A stretch of DNA of 64,000 nucleotides. It comes from Pyrococcus kukulkanii (GTDB taxonomy: Archaea; Methanobacteriota_B; Thermococci; Thermococcales; Thermococcaceae). The notes beneath the pieces are model-generated. The model was not told the origin of the DNA. It saw nothing but the letters and a program-made list of their open reading frames with translations, and made no database searches. Positions 44,247 through 53,484 of the stretch are shown here, in pieces. The DNA lies in the NCBI RefSeq assembly GCF_001577775.1, contig NZ_CP010835.1, positions 186,001 to 250,000 of the forward strand, given 5' to 3'. Within the stretch, counting starts at the first letter, position 1, and each line of letters begins with the position of its first letter. Made by a program: the position numbers and the translations under genes.

Positions 44247-45640
44247 ATGTCTTTGAGGTATAGTCCATACTTAACGAGAGCATATACAGCATCAACACCG
44301 TCTTCAACGGTTTCGAATACTGGAACTCCTTTTTCTTCTATTCTCCTTGCCATTCTCTCTGGGAATTCTCCTCCTGGGGCCACGAACACTATTGGCTTGC
44401 CATACTCCTGCACTTTTTCCATGACATCAACTATCCCCTCATCTAGGGCAGGACTCTGGAATAGTGCTATAACTGCGAGAACGTCGACATTTGGATCTTC
44501 TAGGGCATACCTTATTGCAAGCTCATACCTACTGGATGGAGCGTCTCCTATTACGTCAATTGGGTTCTTATAGCTCATATGCTCTGGCAACTTTCCTTCC
44601 TCTATGGCTTTCTTAAACTTCTCTCTGGTTTCATCACTCAACTCAGCTAGCTTTAAGCCCGCCTCAAGAAGACCATCGCTCATCATGACTCCAGCTCCAC
44701 CACCGTTAGTAACTATTGCCACCCTATCTCCTTGGGCAGGTTTCTGCATTGCTAAGGCCTTAGCATAGTTGAAGAGTTGTCTCATGCTCTTTGCTGAGAG
44801 AACTCCGCTTTGTTCAAATGCTGCTTCATATATTTTATAACTTCCAGCCAGAGAGCCCGTATGAGATGCAGCGGCCTTTGCTCCTGCTTCCGTCCTTCCA
44901 GCTTTGAGAATTATTACGGGTTTAACTTTAGTTGTTTCTTTTGCTGCATTAAAGAACTTTCTCCCATCTTTAACTCCTTCTATGTAGGCTGTTATAACCT
45001 TAGTCTTTGGATCATCTTTCAGATAAAGCATGAAGTCACTCTCGTCCAAGTCGGCCATATTTCCTAAGCTAATGAACTTGCTCATTCCAACATCGTGCCT
45101 GGCGGCCCAGTCCAGTATTGCAGCTCCAAAAGCTCCGCTCTGGCTCATGAAGGCTATTGGTCCAAACTTTGGCCTTGCCTGCCTTTCTGGAGGGTTAAAG
45201 TTACAATCAAAGCCATTTTCCAAATTAGTAACTCCAAGGCAGTTGGGACCAACAACTCTAATTCCCCACTTTCTTGCTCTCTTTACGAGTTCCTCTTCTA
45301 GATCTGCTCTTCCTGCCTCTTTAAACCCAGCAGAGATAACTACGGCACCCTTGACCCCCTTCTCTCCACATTCATCAATTACATCAGGAACGAACTTTGC
45401 TGGAACCGCTATTACTGCAACGTCAACTTCGTCGGGAATATCTTTTATGCTTTTATACACTTTGAATTTCTTTCCGTTAACATCAATTTCGCCACCTTTG
45501 ATGTTTACCGCGTAGACTTTTCCGTCAAAGTTGGCGGTTATTGATCTCATTATTGCGTTTCCTATCTTTCCTGGAATGTGTGAAGCCCCTATAACTGCAA
45601 CGCTCCTAGGATAGAATAGGAAGTCAAGCTCTCCTGCCAT
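44243..45640 (-). CDS. ADP-forming acetyl/acyl-CoA synthetase, alpha subunit
   Basis: 465 residues. CoA-binding Rossmann domain (RSVAVIGASHIPGKIGNAI), then succinyl-CoA-synthetase-like domains with FMSQSGAFGAAILDW and AGRTEAGAKAAASHTGSLAG, where the His is phosphorylated. It converts acyl-CoA, ADP and Pi to acid, CoA and ATP, the main energy step in Pyrococcus peptide and sugar fermentation. The beta subunit is not adjacent. The ATG at 45640 follows GGTGGTTG. Confidence 0.93.
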   Translation of the reverse strand: MAGELDFLFYPRSVAVIGASHIPGKIGNAIMRSITANFDGKVYAVNIKGGEIDVNGKKFKVYKSIKDIPDEVDVAVIAVPAKFVPDVIDECGEKGVKGAVVISAGFKEAGRADLEEELVKRARKWGIRVVGPNCLGVTNLENGFDCNFNPPERQARPKFGPIAFMSQSGAFGAAILDWAARHDVGMSKFISLGNMADLDESDFMLYLKDDPKTKVITAYIEGVKDGRKFFNAAKETTKVKPVIILKAGRTEAGAKAAASHTGSLAGSYKIYEAAFEQSGVLSAKSMRQLFNYAKALAMQKPAQGDRVAIVTNGGGAGVMMSDGLLEAGLKLAELSDETREKFKKAIEEGKLPEHMSYKNPIDVIGDAPSSRYELAIRYALEDPNVDVLAVIALFQSPALDEGIVDVMEKVQEYGKPIVFVAPGGEFPERMARRIEEKGVPVFETVEDGVDAVYALVKYGLYLKDI

Positions 45641-45696
45641 ATTCAACCACCTAACGGAGGGAGATGTTTTACATATATAAAACTTTCCAACTCGGA

Positions 45697-46254
45697 TTAA
45701 ATATCCAACAATTCAAGTAACTCTCTTGATTTCTCTACGTACTTGTGAGAATACAAGAAAGTCAGGAGGTTCAGGAAATGAATTAGGGTTATTTCATCTA
45801 GGTCAACCTTAGCTACCTTTTCTATTAAGGGTTGTGAATCAATCTCTATAGCGTTAAACACATCTTCGAGGATCTTTGAAAACTTTTCTTTGTCTTTAAT
45901 CTTAACCCCTGCATCTTCAAGAATACTGATAAGTTTCGCCATTTCCCTAATCAAATAAGTTCTTCTGAACTCTTCGACATCTTCACTAGGCCCTACCCTA
46001 ACTAGAAAAAGCAAGGCTACCCTTCCGTAAACTGTTTCATTTCCTAATTTTTCCACCTCTTCAACGAGGCCGGCTTCTTCAAGAGCTTTTATGTGTCGAT
46101 ATATCGTTGATCTATCCTTCCCAAGAACCTGGGCAATTTCAGATATTGTCATGGGATGATTTCGAAGAAGGCTAAGGATTTTCATCCTTGTTTGATCCGA
46201 AAGGGCCTTCAATTGCTTTGGATCCGAAATTATCATGACGTCTTTCCTACACAT
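45697..46254 (-). CDS. ArsR-like winged-helix regulator
   Basis: 185 residues. The DNA-binding part is LKALSDQTRMKILSLLRNHP followed by AQVLGKDRSTIYRHIKALEE. A helical C-terminal domain follows (residues 90-185). The start TAATG overlaps the stop of the DUF211 gene. It is the third gene in a minus-strand operon that begins at 47147. Confidence 0.85.
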   Translation of the reverse strand: MCRKDVMIISDPKQLKALSDQTRMKILSLLRNHPMTISEIAQVLGKDRSTIYRHIKALEEAGLVEEVEKLGNETVYGRVALLFLVRVGPSEDVEEFRRTYLIREMAKLISILEDAGVKIKDKEKFSKILEDVFNAIEIDSQPLIEKVAKVDLDEITLIHFLNLLTFLYSHKYVEKSRELLELLDI

Positions 46255-46559
46255 TAGTATTCCTCCAACTTGTCTTGAGGAGTCTCTCCTTCCTCAACTA
46301 TCTTCTTGCCGGCAGCTACCATATCAATACTGTGAACTACCCCTCCAAATTCCTCTATTGTCCTAACGATCTCGTCGTAATTAAGGTTGTCCCCGACTAT
46401 TGTTATCTTGACATTTTCAGTCTCTTTATCAATTTCTACAAGCGTAATGTTAACTCCTTCAACTCCCTCAAGTTCACTTAATCCCAATGCTAATTCCGTG
46501 ACAAGGGGTTGGTGGGGCTTAAGAACATCCAAGACAAGCAATCTTATACCTTTCGCCAT
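46254..46559 (-). CDS. DUF211 family protein
   Basis: 101 residues with a ferredoxin-like fold: IRLLVLDVLKPHQPLVTELA, VEGVNITLVEIDKETENVKI, IVRTIEEFGGVVHSIDMVAAG. Archaeal DUF211, resembling small ligand- or metal-binding domains. It sits between two related ArsR-like regulators, so it may be their sensor partner; inferred from position. Confidence 0.85.
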   Translation of the reverse strand: MAKGIRLLVLDVLKPHQPLVTELALGLSELEGVEGVNITLVEIDKETENVKITIVGDNLNYDEIVRTIEEFGGVVHSIDMVAAGKKIVEEGETPQDKLEEY

Positions 46560-46568
46560 CCTTCGCTC

Positions 46569-47147
46569 TCACCTTTTTAAGATATGACTTAGCCTTTTAA
46601 GTAATTCTATGTACTCTTCATCCTTACCTAACTCAGCCATTGCAAGCCATTCAACTGCGTGTATTATGTCTTCATTGGAGAAGTCCTTAAGTTCTTCCTC
46701 TTTTTGCTCCATCTCTTTGGAAATCTTAACTTTGACTTCATGCTCTTTCATGAGCATCTTGTCCATTATGTCAAGAATCTCTTCATCGTTAAATCTATAC
46801 CCAAGTTTCTTGAAAATATCAAGCTTTGTCTTCAGCCTTGATCTTGCGAAGTATCTTAGCTCTTCATCACCTAAGTAGAGGTTTATATAGAACACGTCTG
46901 CAGTTCTTCCGTAGTATTTTTCCACTAAGTTTCCTTTCATTTCCGTTCTCTTCACTTCAACAAGCCCAGCCTCCTTCAATTTTTCGATATGGTGGTATAT
47001 GGTTTGTGGTGTTTTTCCAAGAATTTCACTAAGTTGGGAAATTGTCATCTCTTTGTTTCTAAGGAGTTGAAGTATCTTCCTCCTGGTATCTTCAAGCATA
47101 ACCTTAATGACCTCCGGATCCGTGATAACTTTCACTCTCTTGCTCAT
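46569..47147 (-). CDS. ArsR-like winged-helix regulator
   Basis: 192 residues, related to the gene at 45697. DNA-binding part: VMLEDTRRKILQLLRNKEMT, LSEILGKTPQTIYHHIEKLK; wing KRTEMKGNLVEKYYG. A long helical C-terminal domain follows (KEHEVKVKISKEMEQKEEEL). First gene of the operon; GGAGGG precedes the ATG. Confidence 0.87.
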   Translation of the reverse strand: MSKRVKVITDPEVIKVMLEDTRRKILQLLRNKEMTISQLSEILGKTPQTIYHHIEKLKEAGLVEVKRTEMKGNLVEKYYGRTADVFYINLYLGDEELRYFARSRLKTKLDIFKKLGYRFNDEEILDIMDKMLMKEHEVKVKISKEMEQKEEELKDFSNEDIIHAVEWLAMAELGKDEEYIELLKRLSHILKR

Positions 47148-47225
47148 CTTAAACCCTCCAATTTTAACGTTCTGATTTATGTTTACATGAATAGTTAAAA
47201 CTTTTTCTCCTTGGCAGCCGATATT

Positions 47226-47253
47226 TTAGGAAATTATTCGGATAAGTTCCTAA
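47226..47253. promoter_or_regulatory. 28-bp imperfect palindrome upstream of the ArsR-like operon
   Basis: TTAGGAAATTAT, spacer TCGG, ATAAGTTCCTAA; 11 of 12 arm positions pair. It lies 79 bases upstream of the ATG at 47147, with a smaller ATGT-TT-ACAT inverted repeat at 47179-47188. It is a candidate operator for the regulator pair. Confidence 0.45.
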
Positions 47254-47364
47254 ATCAATCTGATATTCAGACTACCAAGTTTTTATCTATTGGGTTAAAT
47301 TCTCATTTTCAGGTTAAGAGCCTAGATATTCAAAGCTGGGCTAGTAGGAGAATGGTGGGTCATT

Positions 47365-47667
<303 letters not shown>

Positions 47668-47672
47668 GCTTG

Positions 47673-47682
47673 ATTTATAAAT
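47673..47682 (-). promoter_or_regulatory. TATA box of tRNA-Arg
   Basis: ATTTATAAAT lies about 30 bases upstream of the tRNA 5' end on the minus strand, at the normal archaeal spacing. It also overlaps the stop-codon end of the neighbouring acetyltransferase gene. Confidence 0.6.
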
Positions 47683-48151
47683 TTTGCTTGACCATCCTAA
47701 TCCAAATGCCACTCTTCCCAACCTTCTTAAATCCAAACTTTTCATAAAGCTTCATGGCTCCATAATTTTTCTCGCCTACCCAGAGTTCAATTGCATCATT
47801 ATACTTCTTTAGGAAGTCTAAACATGTAATTAACAGTTTTCTTCCAATTCCTTTTCCTTGATAAGACTTATCAACTACGAACTCGTGAATTGCTCCAACG
47901 ATTTTCCCCTCGTACTTGCTGAACCAGTCCCTATCACACACTATGAAACCCACTATTCTGTTGTCAATTTTGGCAACAAAGAAGCCATCGGGGGCCTTTT
48001 TCCAGCACCATAAAATGTAGTTCCTAGCGTAATCCTCACCCTCACCACCATACTCTTCAAGTCCTTTATATCCCTCCATATAAACCCTTATTAGTTCATT
48101 TAGTGTTTTTTCATCGAGTGACTTCAGCCTCTCTATCTTGATTTTGCTCAT
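47675..48151 (-). CDS. GNAT family N-acetyltransferase
   Basis: 158 residues. Acetyl-CoA motif YQGKGIGRKLLITCL after AIHEFVVDKS, then ELWVGEKNYGAMKLYEKFGF. Substrate unknown. The ATG at 48151 is chosen because a longer frame would run into the divergent gene at 48197; its ribosome-binding site is weak. Confidence 0.82.
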   Translation of the reverse strand: MSKIKIERLKSLDEKTLNELIRVYMEGYKGLEEYGGEGEDYARNYILWCWKKAPDGFFVAKIDNRIVGFIVCDRDWFSKYEGKIVGAIHEFVVDKSYQGKGIGRKLLITCLDFLKKYNDAIELWVGEKNYGAMKLYEKFGFKKVGKSGIWIRMVKQNL

Positions 48152-48196
48152 CGAAAGGAGATCACTATGGGATTTTAAAAAGGTATGGTGGTTGAA

Positions 48197-48802
48197 ATGC
48201 TCGAGAATATCCTGAAAAGATACTTCGATGAAATTCCACCCTGGATAATAAGGGCATGGGAAGTTGCCAAAGAGATGCTTGGTGAGGGAAGCCATGGGCT
48301 TTCGCACACCCTTAGAGTTCTAAAGTTATCCCTATACATCGGAAGCCAAGAGGGGGCAGATCTTGAAGTTCTAGCACTGGCAAGCCTATTACACGATGTT
48401 GCTAGGCCACTAGAGGATAGGGGAATTATTCAGGATCATGCAAAAGAAAGTGCAAGAATTGCTAAGGAGATCCTTAAAGGACATCCTAGAGTCGAGGAAG
48501 TTGTTCATGCAATAGAGGCTCATAGGTTTTCTAACGATGTTAAGCCAAGAACGTTAGAGGCAAGGATTCTTAGTGACGCCGATAAAATAGATGCCCTGGG
48601 TGCTGTTGGTATTGCAAGGGTCTTTATGTATTCGGGAGAAAATGGGAGAAGTATTGAAGATTCAATTGAACATTTCAAAAGAAAGATTTTGAAGCTCAAA
48701 GATATGATATATACTTCTACGGGAAGAAAGATGGCCCAGGAGAGGTATGAGTTTGTCGAGATATTCCTTAAACAATTAGAAAAGGAGCTTAATGAACTCT
48801 AA
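48197..48802 (+). CDS. HD-domain phosphohydrolase
   Basis: 201 residues. Metal ligands are visible: SHGLSHTLRVLKLS (H), LASLLHDVARP (HD), HAIEAHRF (H) and LSDADKIDALG (D). Nucleotide or phosphate ester hydrolysis is likely; substrate unknown. The ATG at 48197 follows GGTGGTTG. It converges on the DUF4392 gene with 14 bases of overlap. Confidence 0.87.
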   Translation: MLENILKRYFDEIPPWIIRAWEVAKEMLGEGSHGLSHTLRVLKLSLYIGSQEGADLEVLALASLLHDVARPLEDRGIIQDHAKESARIAKEILKGHPRVEEVVHAIEAHRFSNDVKPRTLEARILSDADKIDALGAVGIARVFMYSGENGRSIEDSIEHFKRKILKLKDMIYTSTGRKMAQERYEFVEIFLKQLEKELNEL

Positions 48803-49562
48803 GCTTAATTATCTCTTTTATCAGACCAAGCATCTTTGAGTGAATACTCATTGGGAGACCGTCTACGCTTACTTCTCTTCTCTTGGTTATACCATCTATG
48901 GCACCGGCTTCAACTAATGTCTTGACAACTTCAGCTTCCTCGTAGTCCCTTAACAAGTTCTGTCCAGTTTTAATTGAAAGGCCTGCTACAAGCCCGTAAG
49001 CGCCCCAATTTGAGACTCCTGCCACTATAAGTTCAGTTGTCTTAACTGTTGAGTAGTACTTGCCTTCTAAGTTTAGGTTTCCCATTCCTATTTCATTTCC
49101 TCCATCTCCAATTCCTATCGTTGGAACCTTGGCATTTATGAAGAGTTCATCATATCGTCTAACTTTTATTTCCATGCCAGAAAAGGAATAGTACTTTCCA
49201 TCTTTGGCTCTCCCAGGGGTCTCTATGCTAACAATGCATGAGAATTGTTCTTTTGGAAAATCTGTTATTACCCTCCTATAAAATCTTCTTAGACCTTCTG
49301 CTATGATGTCTTGGGTTAGTATAACAGCTCTTTTGCCTAACTCATCCAGTGCTAAGGCGAGTGCTAGAGCTCCAGGAGGGCCGTCTGTCTCGGGTATCAT
49401 CATAGGAGGTATTGGAAAGTCTGAAACTATAAGTACAGTTTTGGATGATAATAATATTTCTGTGGATTTTTCAAGATAATTGGGCCTTGTTTTCTTAAGT
49501 ATAAAATATAATCTCTGAACTCCTCGGTTTCCTATATCGGTAGATATTAAATGATCAATCAA
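48789..49562 (-). CDS. DUF4392 (D-glutamate cyclase-like) protein
   Basis: About 257 residues. Marks: SDFPIPPMMIPETDGPPGAL, VSIETPGRAKDGKYYSFSG, IGIGDGGNEIGMGN. DUF4392 is related to D-glutamate cyclase, and the GDGGNEIGMG motif is well kept. The preferred start is TTG at 49562, overlapping the previous stop and behind GAGG; a TTG at 49583 is also possible. Confidence 0.78.
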   Translation of the reverse strand: MIDHLISTDIGNRGVQRLYFILKKTRPNYLEKSTEILLSSKTVLIVSDFPIPPMMIPETDGPPGALALALALDELGKRAVILTQDIIAEGLRRFYRRVITDFPKEQFSCIVSIETPGRAKDGKYYSFSGMEIKVRRYDELFINAKVPTIGIGDGGNEIGMGNLNLEGKYYSTVKTTELIVAGVSNWGAYGLVAGLSIKTGQNLLRDYEEAEVVKTLVEAGAIDGITKRREVSVDGLPMSIHSKMLGLIKEIIKLRVH

Positions 49563-49740
49563 GCTCCTCAACCTCGTAAACAACTATCTTTACCCTCTTT
49601 CCCTTAATTGTCTCCTTCAGTTCCCACCATAGCCTTGTTGGATTCTCTTCTCTATGGATAAGCAGGTCATTCCTTGCAGTTTTCACTTTCTTTTCTTTAT
49701 ACTCCACGAACACCCCTTCTCTTTCAAATATCTTCTTCAT
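49555..49740 (-). CDS. Small basic protein of unknown function
   Basis: 61 residues (MKKIFEREGVFVEYKEKKVK onward), soluble, with a Trp-rich middle (PTRLWWELKE). It overlaps the HAD gene before it and the DUF4392 gene after it, so it belongs to a coupled operon. No family recognised. Confidence 0.6.
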   Translation of the reverse strand: MKKIFEREGVFVEYKEKKVKTARNDLLIHREENPTRLWWELKETIKGKRVKIVVYEVEELD

Positions 49741-50383
49741 TTTCAAGCACCTCCATAGCCTTTCTAACCTCTGATATTGATCTTACATTAAGATAAGGAA
49801 CGTTAAAGTTAGTCTCTCCATTCCTATTTATCCAAATTCCTTTCATTCCCAGGGCTATAGCCCCTAATATATCTTGCTCCAAGTTGTCCCCAACCATTAC
49901 AGCTTCTCTTGGTTTTATTCTGGCTTTTTCAAGGGCGGCAATAAATATCTTAGGGTCTGGTTTTACTGTCTTTACATCGTCTCTTGTTATAATAACGTCA
50001 AAGTATTCAATTATTCCTGTGACTTCTAGCTTTTTTCGTTGGTATTTAGGGCCACTCGTTATAATTCCCAGGACATATCTTTTTGATAAGTCTTCAAGTA
50101 ATTCTATGGTTCCAGGGTAGAGCTCAATTTTATGGGGGTATTTTTCTATAAAATCTTCAAATCTATATGGTAGCTCAAACATTTTGAAGAAGAAGTTCCA
50201 ATCGTGCCATTCATAAGTTCCCCTTCTTTTCTCGATCTCCTGAAGAAAAATCTCTCTTGCTTTATATATAGGCACGTTTAGCTTTTTGCTGATATCTCTG
50301 TATACTTGGGGAAGTATAGTCATTATGAGAGGCCACTCCGTTAGTAACGTTCCGTCTATGTCAAAAAATATCCCTTTTACCAT
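49724..50383 (-). CDS. HAD-superfamily hydrolase (TIGR02253-like)
   Basis: 219 residues. Motif I IFFDIDGTLL, motif II GIITSGPKYQRKK, motif III KPDPKIF and motif IV VMVGDNLEQDILGA are all present. A phosphatase acting on a small molecule is likely. Its ATG overlaps the stop of the upstream gene by seven bases. Confidence 0.9.
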   Translation of the reverse strand: MVKGIFFDIDGTLLTEWPLIMTILPQVYRDISKKLNVPIYKAREIFLQEIEKRRGTYEWHDWNFFFKMFELPYRFEDFIEKYPHKIELYPGTIELLEDLSKRYVLGIITSGPKYQRKKLEVTGIIEYFDVIITRDDVKTVKPDPKIFIAALEKARIKPREAVMVGDNLEQDILGAIALGMKGIWINRNGETNFNVPYLNVRSISEVRKAMEVLENEEDI

Positions 50384-51120
50384 TTTCTCACCAGGAGGGC
50401 CAGAATTTCCATACCCCTAATATTCCCATTCATTTTAACGCCCCAAATTATATCTTTCTCTCTGAGTACTTCTTGGAACTTCTGGAGAACTTTTGTCACA
50501 TCCTCAAGGGGTGTCTTGTCTTCTGCGAGTATATTTATTAACCCCCTTTCCCAGATTCCCCAGTGCCAGTCAAAGTCAACGGAAGATAGCAATCTTAGGA
50601 TACCAATATTGCCACCCCTGACAATTTGTCTAAAGTCCGCTAAATCAACGTTTACGAGCATCTGGTTGTCTAAGTAGTCGTATAGTTTTGTGAACAATTG
50701 ACCTATCGACGCTGAAGCTTCGAGGTATGCTTGCCAGATTGGTTTATCTTCCCGCCCCTTGAGAAATTCCCAGAAGGAATCATAAAACACCGTTTCAAAA
50801 TGATCTGCCCAGGAAGGTCGGTCTTCAAATACCAACTCTTTCCCTGGAGAAAGGACGTATGCTAATTTAAAAAGATCAGAAGGAGAGTTATCAAGGATGT
50901 GCATCAAAATTTCTATGTTCACAGGTTTGTTATCGAATATTACCCATACATGGGTCCCCTTCTCAATCTTCCACATTATTTCTTCCAGCTTTTTAAGGAA
51001 GATTCGCCTGTGGAAGATGTAGGAGGTAGAGTCAAGAAATAACTTCCTGGCTTTTTCGTATTTTATCCCCCAAACAACTTTCATTCCATTGTTTCCAATA
51101 CCAATAAATACTGGTCTCAT
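50377..51120 (-). CDS. Protein of unknown function with a Gly-rich N-terminus
   Basis: 247 residues. It starts MRPVFIGIGNNGMKVVWGIK; the G-x-G-x2-G pattern after a beta strand recalls nucleotide binding in the tubulin/FtsZ fold, but no further tubulin motif was found. The rest is mixed alpha/beta with many Trp residues (DFDWHWGIWERG). First gene of a four-gene operon running to 48789. Confidence 0.6.
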   Translation of the reverse strand: MRPVFIGIGNNGMKVVWGIKYEKARKLFLDSTSYIFHRRIFLKKLEEIMWKIEKGTHVWVIFDNKPVNIEILMHILDNSPSDLFKLAYVLSPGKELVFEDRPSWADHFETVFYDSFWEFLKGREDKPIWQAYLEASASIGQLFTKLYDYLDNQMLVNVDLADFRQIVRGGNIGILRLLSSVDFDWHWGIWERGLINILAEDKTPLEDVTKVLQKFQEVLREKDIIWGVKMNGNIRGMEILALLVRKW

Positions 51121-51155
51121 CCTCCCTCCTCCAAAAATGAAAAGTGGAAAAAAGG

Positions 51156-52376
51156 CTACTCAATAGTAGCGTGCTTCTTTCTCATTTCCTTTTCCGTCTT
51201 CTGGAACGTTGCCATTAATAGCGCGATAATGCCATCAAGGAAGATCATAGTTGAATCTTCAAAGAGTGTTCCCATTGGTGCAGTCCATTTATACTGGGTA
51301 AGCATCTGCCTCGCTATGTAGTCCGTCGGTAAGTCAGTCTTCGTCCTCCCAGGAATTTCGACCACGACATCCGCGAGCCTGCCTAGGGTTGAGTCTTTAT
51401 ATGAGGTTATTGCAACTACCTTGCCTCCTTGCTGCTTTGCTATTTCAGCTGCATCCACTATGGTCTTGGTCTCACCGGAGCCGCTGATTGCTATCAAGAG
51501 GTCTCCCGGCTCAAAGGCTGGGGTTATGGTTTCACCAACAACATAAACATTGAAGTCAAGGTGCATCAACCTCATGGCAAATGCCTTACCAACGAGACCG
51601 CTCCTTCCAGCTCCGTAGATGAATATCTTGTTCGCACCTATCATTGCATCTACTAGCCCTCTTACCTCCTCAAGTTTCAACTTGTCTGCAACTTCCTCGA
51701 TGTGCTCGGTTATGTCCTTCATGGCCTTCCTTATCGTCTTCATGTACTCGTCCCAGAAGAGGTCGATTATCTTCCTTGTGACTTCCTCAGGATCTTTGGC
51801 CTTGGTTATTGCACTTCCTACGATGATTATCGTTGCTCCGAGCTCTATAACCTTTGGAATTGTTTCAAGGTTTAATCCGCCTGCAACTGCAACTGGAACT
51901 TTAACGGCCTTTACAACTTTCTCCAGATCCTCAAGTGGTGATTTACCCTGGGCCTGCTCATCTATTCCGGTATGAACTAGGATGTAGTGAACTCCCATCT
52001 TTTCAAGTTCCTTAGCCCTCTTGACCTTGTCCTTGACTCCGATGAGGTCAACCATGACCTTTATTCCGTACTTCCTCGCAACCGCGAGGGCATCCTTTAT
52101 CGTCTTATCATCAGCAACTCCGAGTATTGAAACGACATCTGCCCCGTGTCTCGCGGCCATTTCAACTTCTAGGGCCCCAGTATCCATTGTCTTTAAGTCT
52201 GCAACTATCTTCCTGTCTGGGAACCTTCTCTTCAAGAGCTCAACGGCCCTCATTCCCTCCTTTTTTATAAGGGAAGTTCCAACCTCGAGCCAGTGAGCAC
52301 CGCCACGAGCAGCTTTTTCTGCGATAGAAATGGCCTGCTCTATGTCGGTTAAATCGAGAGCAACTTGGAGGATCAT
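51156..52376 (-). CDS. hps-phi: Bifunctional hexulose-6-phosphate synthase/6-phospho-3-hexuloisomerase
   Basis: 406 residues. Residues 1-215 form the OMP-decarboxylase-type synthase (IVADLKTMDTGALEVEMAAR; VAGGLNLETIPKVIELG). Residues 216-406 form a SIS isomerase (IFIYGAGRSGLVGKAFAMRL; LIAISGSGETKTIVDAAE). In archaea lacking the oxidative pentose pathway this fusion runs in reverse to make ribulose 5-phosphate from fructose 6-phosphate, feeding prs. Confidence 0.95.
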   Translation of the reverse strand: MILQVALDLTDIEQAISIAEKAARGGAHWLEVGTSLIKKEGMRAVELLKRRFPDRKIVADLKTMDTGALEVEMAARHGADVVSILGVADDKTIKDALAVARKYGIKVMVDLIGVKDKVKRAKELEKMGVHYILVHTGIDEQAQGKSPLEDLEKVVKAVKVPVAVAGGLNLETIPKVIELGATIIIVGSAITKAKDPEEVTRKIIDLFWDEYMKTIRKAMKDITEHIEEVADKLKLEEVRGLVDAMIGANKIFIYGAGRSGLVGKAFAMRLMHLDFNVYVVGETITPAFEPGDLLIAISGSGETKTIVDAAEIAKQQGGKVVAITSYKDSTLGRLADVVVEIPGRTKTDLPTDYIARQMLTQYKWTAPMGTLFEDSTMIFLDGIIALLMATFQKTEKEMRKKHATIE

Positions 52377-52445
52377 CTCTCACACCCGGTGATGAGTAGG
52401 GAAACCCTCTTTTAAACTTTATACTAAATTACATCTTGATGGAAA

Positions 52446-52901
52446 ATGAAGGTAATCAGGAAAATTTACTGGACTAAGGATTTCGACAGCAGCCATTTCC
52501 TTGAACTGCCTTACGAAAGTAAATGCCTGAGAATCCATGGGCATACATACAGGGTCGAGGTAGAGATTGGGGGTGAGCTAAACGAGAATGGAATGATATT
52601 CGACTTCAACCACCTTTCAGAGTTGGCCAAGTTACTAGATCACAGGCTGATAGTTAGCGAAAAGTGGGTCAAAGAAAGTGGGGATAGCATTATAGTTGAA
52701 AAGAACGGTAAAAGGCTTGAGCTGCCAAAGAGCGAAGTTGTTATCATTGACAAGCCAAACGTCACCGCAGAGTACCTGGCAGAGTGGTTTGCGGAGAGGA
52801 TTTTAGAGAAAGCAGGTAAAAACATTAGGAAAATTAAGGTAAAAGTGTGGGAGGATCCAAGGAGCTACGCCGAAATCACTCTAGAACTTCAAGGATCTTA
52901 G
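52446..52901 (+). CDS. 6-pyruvoyl/6-carboxy-tetrahydropterin synthase homolog (QueD-like)
   Basis: 151 residues. Zinc His ligands: [10 protein letters not shown] and RIHGHTYRV, with Cys in [19 protein letters not shown] and [10 protein letters not shown] complete the pattern. It acts on dihydroneopterin triphosphate, in the archaeosine/queuosine or pterin route. Overlaps convergent rps27e by 26 bases. Confidence 0.85.
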   Translation: MKVIRKIYWTKDFDSSHFLELPYESKCLRIHGHTYRVEVEIGGELNENGMIFDFNHLSELAKLLDHRLIVSEKWVKESGDSIIVEKNGKRLELPKSEVVIIDKPNVTAEYLAEWFAERILEKAGKNIRKIKVKVWEDPRSYAEITLELQGS

Positions 52902-53073
52902 CCTTTACTATTCCCTTTCCACCTGTTGGCTCGACAAGGGTTGCCCCACAGACCAGACACCTAACCCTAGTTGCAGGGTGGCTGAAGACTATTTGCTCGT
53001 TACCACAGTCAATGCACTTAACCCTGAGGAACCTTGACCTTGGCATTGGAATAATGTTCTTGGGCAACGCCAT
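52876..53073 (-). CDS. rps27e: 30S ribosomal protein S27e
   Basis: 65 residues. Zinc finger [20 protein letters not shown] followed by [14 protein letters not shown]. It follows rpl44e by four bases, the usual archaeal pair. Confidence 0.96.
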   Translation of the reverse strand: MALPKNIIPMPRSRFLRVKCIDCGNEQIVFSHPATRVRCLVCGATLVEPTGGKGIVKAKILEVLE

Positions 53074-53077
53074 GGCA

Positions 53078-53362
53078 TCACACCTCCACGAGTTCGAACC
53101 TCTTCACCCTGAACCCCTTACCTCTCGTGTGGGCCTTACCACAAACGGTGCACCTGAACCTCAGGTCAAGCTTCTTCACTGGCTTCTCTCTCCCCTCTGG
53201 CTTTGGCCTTGGGAATCCTCCGTAACCCTTAAGGATTCTCCTGAATCTCCTCTGACCGGCACTAAGCTCGCTCCTTGGCCTCTTCTTTACCTTCTCGACC
53301 TTGTGAATGGTATGCCTCTTACAAAACGGGCAGTAGGTTCTTATCTGCTTTGGATACTTCAT
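53078..53362 (-). CDS. rpl44e: 50S ribosomal protein L44e
   Basis: 94 residues. [20 protein letters not shown], then [16 protein letters not shown], give the zinc site of L44e. GGAGGTGGGG precedes the ATG. Its leader holds a GC-rich hairpin. Confidence 0.96.
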   Translation of the reverse strand: MKYPKQIRTYCPFCKRHTIHKVEKVKKRPRSELSAGQRRFRRILKGYGGFPRPKPEGREKPVKKLDLRFRCTVCGKAHTRGKGFRVKRFELVEV

Positions 53363-53399
53363 CTACCCCACCTCCTCACTGGGCCCGGTGGGCTCCTTT

Positions 53400-53415
53400 C
53401 TCGGACACCCCCGAG
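53400..53415 (-). promoter_or_regulatory. GC-rich hairpin in the rpl44e leader
   Basis: CTCGG and CCGAG pair around a six-base loop, inside the 70-base leader between a TATA-like TTTTTAAA (about 53457-53464) and the ribosome-binding site. An alternative outer pairing GGCTC/GAGCC is possible. It may be a site for autogenous control. Confidence 0.35.
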
Positions 53416-53484
53416 CCATGCTCAGTGATCATGCAATCATGGGTGGAGGGTGGGAGTTTAAAAACCTTTGCCAAATTCCTGGTG

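Noticed and set aside
53376-53450. C/D sRNA in the rpl44e leader
   Set aside because: ATGATTG and CTGA elements occur but guide spacing is about 8 nt and no second box pair follows.
53275-53484. Long N-terminal extension of Maf
   Set aside because: It runs antisense through rpl44e; the family start MIILASASPRR is at 53485.
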